From positions 4,636-10,356 of the forward strand of contig DBRO01000017.1 of the NCBI GenBank assembly GCA_002306005.1: a stretch of 5,721 nt of DNA, read 5' to 3'. Numbering within the stretch: position 1 is the stretch's first letter; the number at the start of each line of letters is the position of its first letter. Below, in pieces: positions 1 through 5,446 of this stretch. The notes under the pieces are model-generated. The model was not told the DNA's origin. It saw only the letters and a list, made by a program, of their open reading frames with translations, and did not search any database. Origin of the DNA: Ruminococcus sp. UBA1366. Its GTDB lineage: Bacteria; Bacillota; Clostridia; Oscillospirales; Ruminococcaceae. The translations under genes and the position numbers were made by a program.

Positions 1-425
1 TGCTTTTTGCTGATATACCGGTACACCGCCCGCACTTTGGGGTGAAAATCCACCGATTCCGCCCAGCTTTTCAGTTGCTTTTCATATGCCGTGTATTTTT
101 TCAGGGCATTTTTAGCTTCCTTGTCTGTTTGGCAGTAGTTTGCAAAATCCCCCGCGACATACGCAAGATTATCCGAAAGCGGATGGGGTGCCGTCCCGCT
201 GGAACGCGACGCAGAGCTTTCCGTAACGGGAATCAAGGTCTTTTCCTGCTCTTCGGGAACCGCCTCCGCCTGCAAAAATTCGCCGTCTTCAGAAATCTGT
301 ATCTGCACCCGCGCTTTCACCAGCATATGCGAAACTACTTCCAGCGGCACGCCGCTGTAGGACGGATCACCGGCAAGCCGCGCATTGTTTTCATACGTTT
401 GGTACAGCATTGCAAGCCAACTCAT
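1..425 (-). CDS. cas8c: Cas8c/Csd1, type I-C Cascade large subunit (N-terminal part; gene runs off the left edge)
   Basis: This is the first 141 codons of the type I-C Cascade large subunit, which recognises the PAM and helps open the target DNA. It was read by translating the minus strand from the ATG at 425-423. The protein opens with MSWLAMLYQTYE, typical of the Csd1/Cas8c family. Around residues 66-93 it has the family's conserved block, with IPVTESSA, then SGTAPHPLSD, then YVAGD. A strong AAAGGAGG ribosome binding site (433-440) lies 7 nt ahead of the ATG. The gene starts 18 nt after the cas5c stop codon, so it belongs to the same operon. No stop codon interrupts the frame down to position 1. 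Full-length members are around 550-650 residues, so most of the gene is outside the window. The family call is confident from motifs and context. Confidence 0.93.
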   Translation of the reverse strand, partial: MSWLAMLYQTYENNARLAGDPSYSGVPLEVVSHMLVKARVQIQISEDGEFLQAEAVPEEQEKTLIPVTESSASRSSGTAPHPLSDNLAYVAGDFANYCQTDKEAKNALKKYTAYEKQLKSWAESVDFHPKVRAVYRYISKK

Positions 426-443
426 TGTAACTCCTCCTTTCTG

Positions 444-1172
444 TCATTCAAAATCCACCTGCCCAAATTCGCCCAGCCCTGTGAAATTCTCAATATCCTG
501 TCCAAACGCTTTCATTTTCATTTCCCGTACGGGGCGCTGTGTGCATTCCGGCGGCGGTGCGAAATGGATGATACCGTGTTCCATTTTTGCACGCCAAAGC
601 CGCACGGTGAGCATATCCTGTGTTTTTTCGTTGTATGCTTCATCCGGATAGGTAATGCCGTGGTACATCATGCCGAAATCCAGTTCCGGTGTGTCATCGT
701 AAAAACCAGTTCCTTCGCCAAATTTTTCGGGAATCACATATGCCTGACACTCCCGCGTACCAAGATACACATCCCGCCTGCCGCCGCGTTCAATCATGCG
801 CTTTGCAATCAGATAATGCTTGTTTTCGTTGCGGTCCTTTGCCAAATCCGGACGGTTTTCGTTCCAGATAAAACGCGCCCGCACCTGATACCGGCAGTCC
901 CGCAGGTAGGTGTAGTAGGACAAATCATTCCCCCCGCTGAATTTGATGGGACGAATGCCTTTCGTTTCCGTCTGAATCCGGTTCATCACGCGCACGCTTT
1001 CCACAATCCAAATGATGGTTGGCTTCCAGTAAACGCTATGCAATACCCCCTTCATCGCCTCGTATGTGGGAATCTGATACGTCAGTTTTTCTCCGCCCGT
1101 TCTGGTTACCGGATCAGAAAACAACGCATAATCGCCGAATACTTCAAATTCCACTCTGTTCTCATGTTCCAT
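444..1172 (-). CDS. cas5c: Cas5c (Cas5d), type I-C crRNA-processing endonuclease and Cascade subunit
   Basis: Type I-C systems lack Cas6. In them Cas5c cuts pre-crRNA at the 3' base of the repeat hairpin and stays in Cascade holding the 5' handle. The start chosen is the ATG at 1172-1170 (242 aa, normal family length) because AAAGGAGG (1180-1187) sits exactly 7 nt upstream, the same spacing as cas8c. An ATG at 1190 would add six residues (MKGGFS) but has no ribosome binding site. The N-terminal segment NRVEFEVFGDYALFSDPVTR (residues 5-24) is characteristic. The residues corresponding to the catalytic Tyr-Lys-His set known in this family are present: Tyr48 in SVYWKP, and Lys118-His119 in NENKHY. 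The enzyme therefore looks active. It would be expected to process both array transcripts and the one-repeat RNA encoded at 3770-3885. Confidence 0.96.
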   Translation of the reverse strand: MEHENRVEFEVFGDYALFSDPVTRTGGEKLTYQIPTYEAMKGVLHSVYWKPTIIWIVESVRVMNRIQTETKGIRPIKFSGGNDLSYYTYLRDCRYQVRARFIWNENRPDLAKDRNENKHYLIAKRMIERGGRRDVYLGTRECQAYVIPEKFGEGTGFYDDTPELDFGMMYHGITYPDEAYNEKTQDMLTVRLWRAKMEHGIIHFAPPPECTQRPVREMKMKAFGQDIENFTGLGEFGQVDFE

Positions 1173-1189
1173 AGAAAAACCTCCTTTCA

Positions 1190-3577
1190 TTAAAAATCTT
1201 CGGTAATGACACCGGTTTCTTTATTGTAAGCCATGGGATTCAGTGTTAGCACCAGTCCGTTGGCCTCCAGTGTTATCATACCGAAATCCTTAAGCTTTTC
1301 AACCTGCCGGCAAAACAGTCCTACGCAGTATGGTTCTGCCTTTTTTAATGTTTGAAACGCAAATGCCTTGTCGTGCTTTGCTTTTTCGGAAAACAAATCC
1401 GCAATCAGCGCCGCCCCCTCGCCAAAGGGAACCAGCACATCAGTTTTGGCATCGTCATACACCTGAAACTGTTTGTGCGCGGTGTAAAACGACTGATGCA
1501 GTACAAAATCTTCCCACCCTGCTGTTCTTTTATTTTTGCCATTATAGGAGAGCAGAGAAGCCAACGTATCCTGCGGTTTTTCGACCGGATAATCCAAATA
1601 TTCCGCCATGCCGGAAAAATACCGCTGATAATAGGTTTCTATCGCCGCAGAACCAAGCAGTCCCGCCGGATAAGCATCCGGATTCTTATGCCACAGCGAA
1701 AGTACCTGTATGGTTTTTTGCTTACCCGCTTGGATTTCCTTCAGAAAACCAAGCTGTTCGTTTTGCGCTTCCACAAGATAAACCGGACAGCATCCGGGAT
1801 ATTCCCCGCTCCGGTTACAACGCCCCGCCGCTTGTGCAATGCTGTGCAATCCCGCCGCAAACCGAATGACGGATTCAAAAGAAAAATCCACGCCTGCTTC
1901 CACCAGCTGGGTAGCCACACAAATGATTTTATCCCCGCCTTTACGGCTGGCATCCAGTCCATTTATAATAGTATCCAGCACCTGTTCGCGGTGCTTTTGA
2001 CACATTTGTGTGGAAAGATGAAACACCTGTGCGCCGCCGATTCTCTGAAGCCCTTGCAGTTCTTCATAAAGCTTCCGCGCCTGTGCGGTGGTGTTGCAAA
2101 TGACAAGCAGGGAGGTTCGCTCTTCCGCTACGGTACGGGCAAATGCTCCGATTTTTTCCAGCCCCCACCCGCCCCCGCCGGTTTTATCCACAATCTCCAC
2201 GCGAGTAAAAATCTTCTGCTGTGCAGGGGTAAGCTGACAAAGCTCCGGATTCGGCGCATACTGCAAATGCAGGCTTTGTTCGAATTCCGGCTGGGTTGCC
2301 GTAGAAAGCACCACGGTCGTTTTGCAAACCGCCGAAAGAAAATTCATTGCCCGAACAAACAGCCCGGTGGTTTTAATCGGTAAGGACTGGACTTCGTCTA
2401 AAATGACCGTTGCGCCAATCAGGGACTGCATTCTGCGAATATCAGAAGTCTTGTGTGAAAACAGCAAATTTAACAGCTGATACAGCGTGGAAACCACAAA
2501 CGGCTTGTCCCACGCGGCAAGCACCGCAAGCGTTTCCGCCTGTTCATTTTCATCCGGTTCCCCGTCCTCCTGCACCACATTGGAATGATGCTCCAAAATG
2601 TCGCCGCTGGATTCCAAAAACTTGTGAAACACCTTGCGGTTCTGGTCAATCACCGTCAGCAGCGGAATGATAAACACAATCCGACGCTTTGTTCGAGAAA
2701 ATATCTCGTTATGCCGCAGTGCGTAACGCAAAGCGGCAAGCGTTTTCCCCGCACCGGTCGGCAAACTCATGCGATAAATTCCCATTGCACGTTCCGCGGC
2801 GGCAAGGCACTGCGCTGAGAAATCACTTCGCGCAAGGTTGATCGGAGAATCAGAATCCGGCAAATCCTGAAGTTTGCGCTCCAGATATACCCGATTGCTG
2901 TGCCAATACGCAAAGTCCGTCTGCCTTTGCGGAAATTTTCCCTTCGCCTCAAATTCCGCCGTATCCCGCCTGTCGCCGTCTATCACCGCCGAAAGCACCA
3001 GTCGGGCCAGCATACCAAAATGAAAGTTCTTTTTGTCTAGCGCACGAAAAGCCGCACCGGTTACAATTTCCGTTACTTCCTCAACGCTTTTTTCAAAAAG
3101 CGCATCCAGCTCTGCCGGTGAAAACTCCTGCTCAAACGCCGCCTTCGCCTCAGAAAATTCAATCTCCTGCCGATCATATTTTGTTCGGTACAAAAATCCG
3201 TTTCTGCGGGTTTGGGGTTCTGCCGGATCAAATTCCCCGTGGTGGGCGCCGCAGGCATACATCAAAACTTCCGCAGTGAGGCGGCGGTAGGAATCCCCGC
3301 TGTGCCAGCGTTCTTCTGCCCATATAACCCCTTGAAATGTATGAATCACACTGCCGCGCACCACTTCCTCGCCATTGGCGGCACGCTCCAGATAGTTTTG
3401 GTATTTCTCGGTGTATTTTCCGCAGTCGTGCAGAACGCCGGCAAGAAATCCGGTTTTACCCAAGCCAACGGGTGCTAAGGTTGCCTCGGCATACTGCGCA
3501 ACGGTGCGAAGATGCTCTCGCAGTGGTTGTTCTCTGCGGGTGTCCTCCTTTATCATAAGGTGTGCTAGATATTGCAT
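1190..3577 (-). CDS. cas3: Cas3, type I-C HD nuclease-helicase
   Basis: Cas3 is the effector recruited by target-bound Cascade; it nicks, unwinds and degrades the DNA. It is full length (795 aa) with all expected motifs. In the HD nuclease domain these are His22, His50-Asp51 in LHDCGKY, His79, His112-His113 in AHHGEFD, and IDGDRRDT at 199-206. In the superfamily 2 helicase they are Walker A SLPTGAGKT (271-279), DEVQ (394-397), STATQP (425-430), ATQLVEAGVDFSF (555-567) and QAAGRCNRSG (582-591). No frameshift or lost catalytic residue is seen. The ATG at 3577-3575 follows AAAGGAG (3584-3590) by 6 nt, with a near-consensus promoter just upstream. It is the first gene of the operon, so repression at that promoter should affect the whole visible cas set. 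The stop codon shares one base with an unused ATG of cas5c. Confidence 0.97.
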   Translation of the reverse strand: MQYLAHLMIKEDTRREQPLREHLRTVAQYAEATLAPVGLGKTGFLAGVLHDCGKYTEKYQNYLERAANGEEVVRGSVIHTFQGVIWAEERWHSGDSYRRLTAEVLMYACGAHHGEFDPAEPQTRRNGFLYRTKYDRQEIEFSEAKAAFEQEFSPAELDALFEKSVEEVTEIVTGAAFRALDKKNFHFGMLARLVLSAVIDGDRRDTAEFEAKGKFPQRQTDFAYWHSNRVYLERKLQDLPDSDSPINLARSDFSAQCLAAAERAMGIYRMSLPTGAGKTLAALRYALRHNEIFSRTKRRIVFIIPLLTVIDQNRKVFHKFLESSGDILEHHSNVVQEDGEPDENEQAETLAVLAAWDKPFVVSTLYQLLNLLFSHKTSDIRRMQSLIGATVILDEVQSLPIKTTGLFVRAMNFLSAVCKTTVVLSTATQPEFEQSLHLQYAPNPELCQLTPAQQKIFTRVEIVDKTGGGGWGLEKIGAFARTVAEERTSLLVICNTTAQARKLYEELQGLQRIGGAQVFHLSTQMCQKHREQVLDTIINGLDASRKGGDKIICVATQLVEAGVDFSFESVIRFAAGLHSIAQAAGRCNRSGEYPGCCPVYLVEAQNEQLGFLKEIQAGKQKTIQVLSLWHKNPDAYPAGLLGSAAIETYYQRYFSGMAEYLDYPVEKPQDTLASLLSYNGKNKRTAGWEDFVLHQSFYTAHKQFQVYDDAKTDVLVPFGEGAALIADLFSEKAKHDKAFAFQTLKKAEPYCVGLFCRQVEKLKDFGMITLEANGLVLTLNPMAYNKETGVITEDF

Positions 3578-3588
3578 TCAATTCTCCT

Positions 3589-3625
3589 TTCCTATTTTGT
3601 TATTATAATTATATCGCATTTGAGC
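3589..3625 (+). promoter_or_regulatory. Predicted Cascade target (TTC PAM plus protospacer) on the cas promoter
   Basis: TTC at 3589-3591 is the canonical type I-C PAM in the correct 5' position. Bases 3592-3607 (CTATTTTGTTATTATA) are identical to 3804-3819, the 16 nt immediately after the handle of the crRNA-like RNA. Over the following 18 positions only 3 match, so pairing would be seed-proximal only. A full Cascade footprint from here would cover the transcript start, the whole -10 box and most of the promoter spacer, and the PAM touches the cas3 ribosome binding site. Such partial matches are known to allow binding but usually not Cas3 cleavage in type I systems. Identity, register and PAM are seen in the sequence; the repressor role is inferred. 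Confidence 0.8.
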
Positions 3626-3636
3626 TAAGCGGTCAA
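3608..3636 (-). promoter_or_regulatory. Promoter of the cas operon
   Basis: Read on the minus strand, TTGACC (3636-3631) is followed by a 17-bp spacer and a perfect TATAAT (3613-3608). This is an excellent vegetative sigma-factor promoter. The expected transcript start is near 3601, giving a 5' leader of only about 24 nt before the cas3 ATG. The -10 box directly abuts the 16-bp identity with the divergent crRNA-like RNA (3592-3607). Confidence 0.85.
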
Positions 3637-3703
3637 TCGCATTATTTTACAATTTTTCAAAGATAATTTTGGACATATTAACGATATTCTGTCGAAAATC
3701 TAC

Positions 3704-3731
3704 AAATTAGTGCAAATAAGCGCACAAATTT
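3704..3731. repeat. Imperfect inverted repeat upstream of the crRNA-like RNA promoter
   Basis: The arms are AAATTAGTGC (3704-3713) and GCACAAATTT (3722-3731), which are complementary at 9 of 10 positions around an 8-nt centre. The element ends 3 nt before the -35 box of the divergent small-RNA promoter, a usual place for an activator or repressor site. No binding protein can be named from the sequence. Confidence 0.45.
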
Positions 3732-3734
3732 CAC

Positions 3735-3763
3735 TTTACTTTTTGCTTGATATTCTGTATAAT
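3735..3763 (+). promoter_or_regulatory. Promoter of the one-repeat crRNA-like RNA
   Basis: TTTACT (3735-3740), a 17-bp spacer and a perfect TATAAT (3758-3763) form a good vegetative promoter on the plus strand, divergent from the cas promoter. The predicted start near 3770 coincides with the GTC that begins the repeat. No downstream open reading frame makes use of it before the terminator at 3853-3885, which supports a non-coding transcript. Confidence 0.78.
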
Positions 3764-3769
3764 AAAACT

Positions 3770-3803
3770 GTCATGGATGGCACAGCATCCTGTGGATTGA
3801 AAT
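3770..3803 (+). CRISPR. Solitary type I-C-like CRISPR repeat (not an array)
   Basis: It begins with GTC and ends with GTGGATTGAAAT (3792-3803), both typical of 32-nt type I-C repeats. The stem GGATG (3775-3779) and CATCC (3786-3790) encloses the loop GCACAG; the stem sequence is diverged from common I-C repeats but the fold is kept. The last 11 nt are the expected Cas5c-cut handle. No second intact repeat follows within the window, so this is a single unit and not a short array. The host's true array repeat lies outside the window, so the two cannot be compared here. Confidence 0.85.
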
Positions 3804-3831
3804 CTATTTTGTTATTATAGTGTAGTACAAA

Positions 3832-3846
3832 GCCCCGCATGGGGGC
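3832..3846 (+). other. GC-rich hairpin, possibly a decayed second repeat
   Basis: GCCCC (3832-3836) pairs with GGGGC (3842-3846) around a 5-nt loop. It sits where a downstream repeat hairpin of a mini-CRISPR unit could be, after a guide of roughly 21-28 nt. The repeat-type 3' handle is absent and overall similarity to 3770-3803 is low. It may equally be a 3' stabiliser of the small RNA. The pairing is clear; its origin is uncertain. Confidence 0.5.
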
Positions 3847-3852
3847 GCAAGC

Positions 3853-3885
3853 AAAAAAGTCCGACTGCTCAGCCGGACTTTTTTT
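3853..3885. terminator. Strong bidirectional rho-independent terminator
   Basis: AAAAAAGTCCG (3853-3863) pairs with CGGACTTTTTT (3874-3884), an 11-bp stem with a 10-nt loop and a T-tract on each strand. On the plus strand it ends the crRNA-like RNA; on the minus strand it ends the YjbQ-family transcript before it reaches the cas promoter region. Confidence 0.92.
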
Positions 3886-3933
3886 GCTACCTTATATAAA
3901 AACAGCGCCCGCACACGGCGAACGCCTTTTTCA

Positions 3934-4329
3934 TTAGCCTTCCAGAATTTTTACATAGAAACGCCGGCTGCGCGGGCCGTCAAATTCACAAAAATAAATC
4001 CCCTGCCAAATGCCCAGCAGCAGTTGGGCATCCGCCACAAGCACTTGCGTGGAACAGCCCAGAAAACTGGATTTCAAATGGGCAGGCGTGTTGCCCTCCG
4101 CATGGCGGTAATCCACAGATTGCGGAAACAGCCGGTCAATGGCAAGCAGCATATCCCGCACGACGTCGGGGTCAGCGTTTTCATTGATGGTAATGCCTGC
4201 GGTGGTGTGCGTGGTATAAATCACACAAAGTCCGTCGGTTATCCCACTGCGCGAAACCGCCTCCTGAACCTGCTGCGTGATATTGTAAAACTGCTCTTTT
4301 TCTGTTTTTAATGTAAATTCGTAAATCAC
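3934..4329 (-). CDS. YjbQ family (UPF0047) protein
   Basis: A 131-residue protein, the usual length for this widespread single-domain family, whose cellular role is still poorly defined. Conserved blocks are visible: THTTAGITINENADPDV (40-56), HAEGN (76-80), AHLK (83-86) and GIWQGIYFCEFDGPRSRR (106-123). The histidines at 41, 76 and 84 are of the type proposed to form a metal or ligand site. The start is GTG (4329-4327), supported by AAGGGGAG about 7 nt upstream. There is no signal peptide or membrane segment, so it is probably cytosolic. It is transcribed towards the CRISPR locus but separated from it by the bidirectional terminator at 3853-3885. No functional link to CRISPR is implied. Confidence 0.92.
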   Translation of the reverse strand: MIYEFTLKTEKEQFYNITQQVQEAVSRSGITDGLCVIYTTHTTAGITINENADPDVVRDMLLAIDRLFPQSVDYRHAEGNTPAHLKSSFLGCSTQVLVADAQLLLGIWQGIYFCEFDGPRSRRFYVKILEG

Positions 4330-4356
4330 GGCACTTCTCCCCTTTTATAAATGATA

Positions 4357-4403
4357 TTTTTCGTTGACGCCTCGCGTCAGGAGGACTTCAGTCCGACAGA
4401 AAA
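4357..4403. repeat. Compact double-hairpin element between yjbQ-like and PP2C genes
   Basis: Two neighbouring dyads are present: TGACGC-CTC-GCGTCA (4365-4379, perfect 6-bp stem) and GGAC-TTCA-GTCC (4383-4394). They are flanked by imperfect inverted ends, TTTTTCGTTG on the left and CGACAGAAAA on the right. On the minus strand it would lie in the 5' leader of the YjbQ-family gene. It resembles a small dispersed palindromic element or a structured leader; it has no T-tract and does not look like a standard terminator. Confidence 0.5.
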
Positions 4404-4415
4404 TTTCTGATTTCT

Positions 4416-4432
4416 AGCTTGGATTACAAGCT
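4416..4432. repeat. Perfect short dyad AGCTTG-n5-CAAGCT
   Basis: AGCTTG (4416-4421) and CAAGCT (4427-4432) are perfect inverted arms around GATTA. The dyad lies just downstream of a candidate minus-strand promoter (4444-4472), at the start of its predicted transcript, so it could be an operator or part of a folded leader. The rest of the gap (about 4443-4577) shows no supported gene; an open frame there lacks a ribosome binding site and runs through a promoter. Confidence 0.4.
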
Positions 4433-4443
4433 TACTTATAGTC

Positions 4444-4472
4444 AGTATACCACCAAAGCATTGAAAAATCAA
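4444..4472 (-). promoter_or_regulatory. Candidate promoter for the YjbQ-family gene
   Basis: Read on the minus strand, TTGATT (4472-4467), a 17-bp spacer and TATACT (4449-4444) give a reasonable vegetative promoter. The start would be near 4437, giving a leader of about 108 nt that carries the dyad at 4416-4432 and the double hairpin at 4357-4403. A nearer promoter cannot be excluded. Confidence 0.45.
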
Positions 4473-4577
4473 TCGTACAAACTTTTTGCGGAGCGGTTCT
4501 TATGGAGAATTTGCGCTGAGGAATTTGTGATTGTTGCCGAAAGCAATGTGGTTTTTTCGGAACGCCCCGCGGAATTC

Positions 4578-4606
4578 TTGACTTTTTTTTCGCAATCCGT
4601 TATACT
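4578..4606 (+). promoter_or_regulatory. Promoter of the PP2C phosphatase gene
   Basis: TTGACT (4578-4583), a 17-bp spacer and TATACT (4601-4606) form a near-consensus vegetative promoter, with transcription expected to start near 4613. Its position argues against an upstream TTG start at 4607 for the phosphatase. Most of a run of eight T (4583-4590) falls inside the promoter spacer. Confidence 0.8.
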
Positions 4607-4660
4607 TTGTTTAGATTTGCCGGAATTTTCGGCGTAAAATTAAAGGAATATACAGGATTT

Positions 4661-5425
4661 ATGCGCTTTTATGCTTATGGAATTACCGATACGGGAAATG
4701 TACGCTCTCACAACGAGGACTGCGTTGTGCTGGGCGCAAATGTGCTGACAGAGGGCGATGACACGGCGTTTCTCACCATGCCCTTTTTGGCGGCGGTTTG
4801 CGATGGCGTGGGTGGGATTTCCGGCGGTGAAGTTGCCGCAGGGATGTGTGCGAAAATGCTTGCACAGACAAATTATTCATCCCAAACGGATTTAACCGCG
4901 CTGGTCAAATCCATTCACACGGCGATAAAAAAACGTGGGGATGCGGACGAAGCTTTCCAGAATATGCAAACCACACTTATTTGCCTTGCCGTGGACGAAA
5001 CCGGCAGGGCGCGTTGTGTCAACTGCGGCGACAGCCGGTTGTTTCTGCATAAAAACGGTGTGACAAAGCAGATTTCCACCGACCACACGCTGGCACGATA
5101 TTTATATGAGGCGGGAAAAATCGACCGCACAGAAATGCACCACAGTCGTGAGTCCAACGTGATTACCTCCGCTTTGGGTATTAGTACGCAGGAGCCGGCG
5201 ATTGACATTACCTCTCTGCCGCTGGACGGCACGGGCGATGAGGCGGTCATTCTCTGTTCGGATGGGGTTTCTGACTATGTGGATGCAGACGAAATAGAAA
5301 TCTGCATGGGACTGGATGCGCCGTTTCGGGATAAAATTTCCGCGCTGTTTGAGCTTGCGCTCGACAAGGGAAGTACGGACAATCTCTCCATCATCGGGCT
5401 GATGAACGCGGAGAATTTTCAATAA
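4661..5425 (+). CDS. PP2C-type (PPM) serine/threonine protein phosphatase
   Basis: Metal-dependent protein phosphatase of 254 aa, the normal size for a stand-alone bacterial PP2C domain with no membrane anchor. The motif series is complete: GNVRSHNED (12-20), CDGVGGISGGE (47-57), CGDSR (122-126), STDHTLA (139-145), ITSALG (168-173), LCSDGVSDYV (198-207) and GSTDNLS (237-243). The metal-binding Asp residues 20, 48, 201 and 240 are present, so it should be active. The ATG at 4661 was chosen because the family normally begins MRFYAYGITD and an upstream TTG (4607) lies at the predicted transcript start. Ribosome binding is not ideal: AGGA (4654-4657) is only 3 nt away and AAAGGA (4642-4647) is 13 nt away. 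Such enzymes often act with an Hanks-type kinase, but none is seen here. Confidence 0.95.
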   Translation: MRFYAYGITDTGNVRSHNEDCVVLGANVLTEGDDTAFLTMPFLAAVCDGVGGISGGEVAAGMCAKMLAQTNYSSQTDLTALVKSIHTAIKKRGDADEAFQNMQTTLICLAVDETGRARCVNCGDSRLFLHKNGVTKQISTDHTLARYLYEAGKIDRTEMHHSRESNVITSALGISTQEPAIDITSLPLDGTGDEAVILCSDGVSDYVDADEIEICMGLDAPFRDKISALFELALDKGSTDNLSIIGLMNAENFQ

Positions 5426-5446
5426 AAACAGAAAGAAGTCTGAATT

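Larger units (their letters stand above)
3770..3885 (+). ncRNA. CreR-like crRNA (cas-regulating RNA with one CRISPR repeat)
   Basis: Predicted transcript of about 115 nt from its own promoter (3735-3763) to a strong terminator (3853-3885). Parts in order are a repeat with hairpin (3770-3803), a guide segment starting at 3804, a GC-rich hairpin (GCCCC 3832-3836 with GGGGC 3842-3846), and the terminator. Cas5c would be expected to cut before 3793 and leave the handle TGGATTGAAAT (3793-3803). The first 16 guide bases equal the cas promoter region at 3592-3607, next to a TTC PAM, whereas the guide's own locus is preceded by AAT and so is not a PAM target. This matches the known CreA/CreR class, in which Cascade with a crRNA-like guide represses a promoter. 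An ordinary antisense RNA is less likely: the cas mRNA should begin near 3601, leaving only about 10 nt of the match inside it. Confidence 0.82.

Noticed and set aside
42..1193. Long plus-strand open frame of 383 codons opposite cas8c and cas5c
   Set aside because: It is antisense to two clearly recognised cas genes, has no family motifs and no ribosome binding site, and its composition is that of a shadow frame.
1352..2383. Plus-strand open frame of 343 codons opposite cas3
   Set aside because: It is a shadow of cas3, whose complete motif series fixes the real frame; the translated product is rich in Arg/Cys/His with no recognisable domain.
3672..3693. Imperfect dyad GAC-ATAT ... ATAT-GTC between the divergent promoters
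   Set aside because: The arms are short, AT-rich and unevenly spaced, so it is likely by chance in this base composition.
3770..3885. Interpretation as a normal CRISPR array or leader-proximal fragment
   Set aside because: Only one intact repeat is present, it has its own promoter and terminator, and the guide matches the cas promoter of the same locus, which a phage-derived spacer would not be expected to do.
3898..3925. Possible extra terminator just after the YjbQ-family gene on the minus strand
   Set aside because: Only a 4-bp CGCC/GGCG stem precedes the T-run; the strong terminator at 3853-3885 is sufficient.
4419..4637. 72-codon open frame before the PP2C gene
   Set aside because: It starts with TTG, has no ribosome binding site, runs through a near-consensus promoter and resembles no known family.
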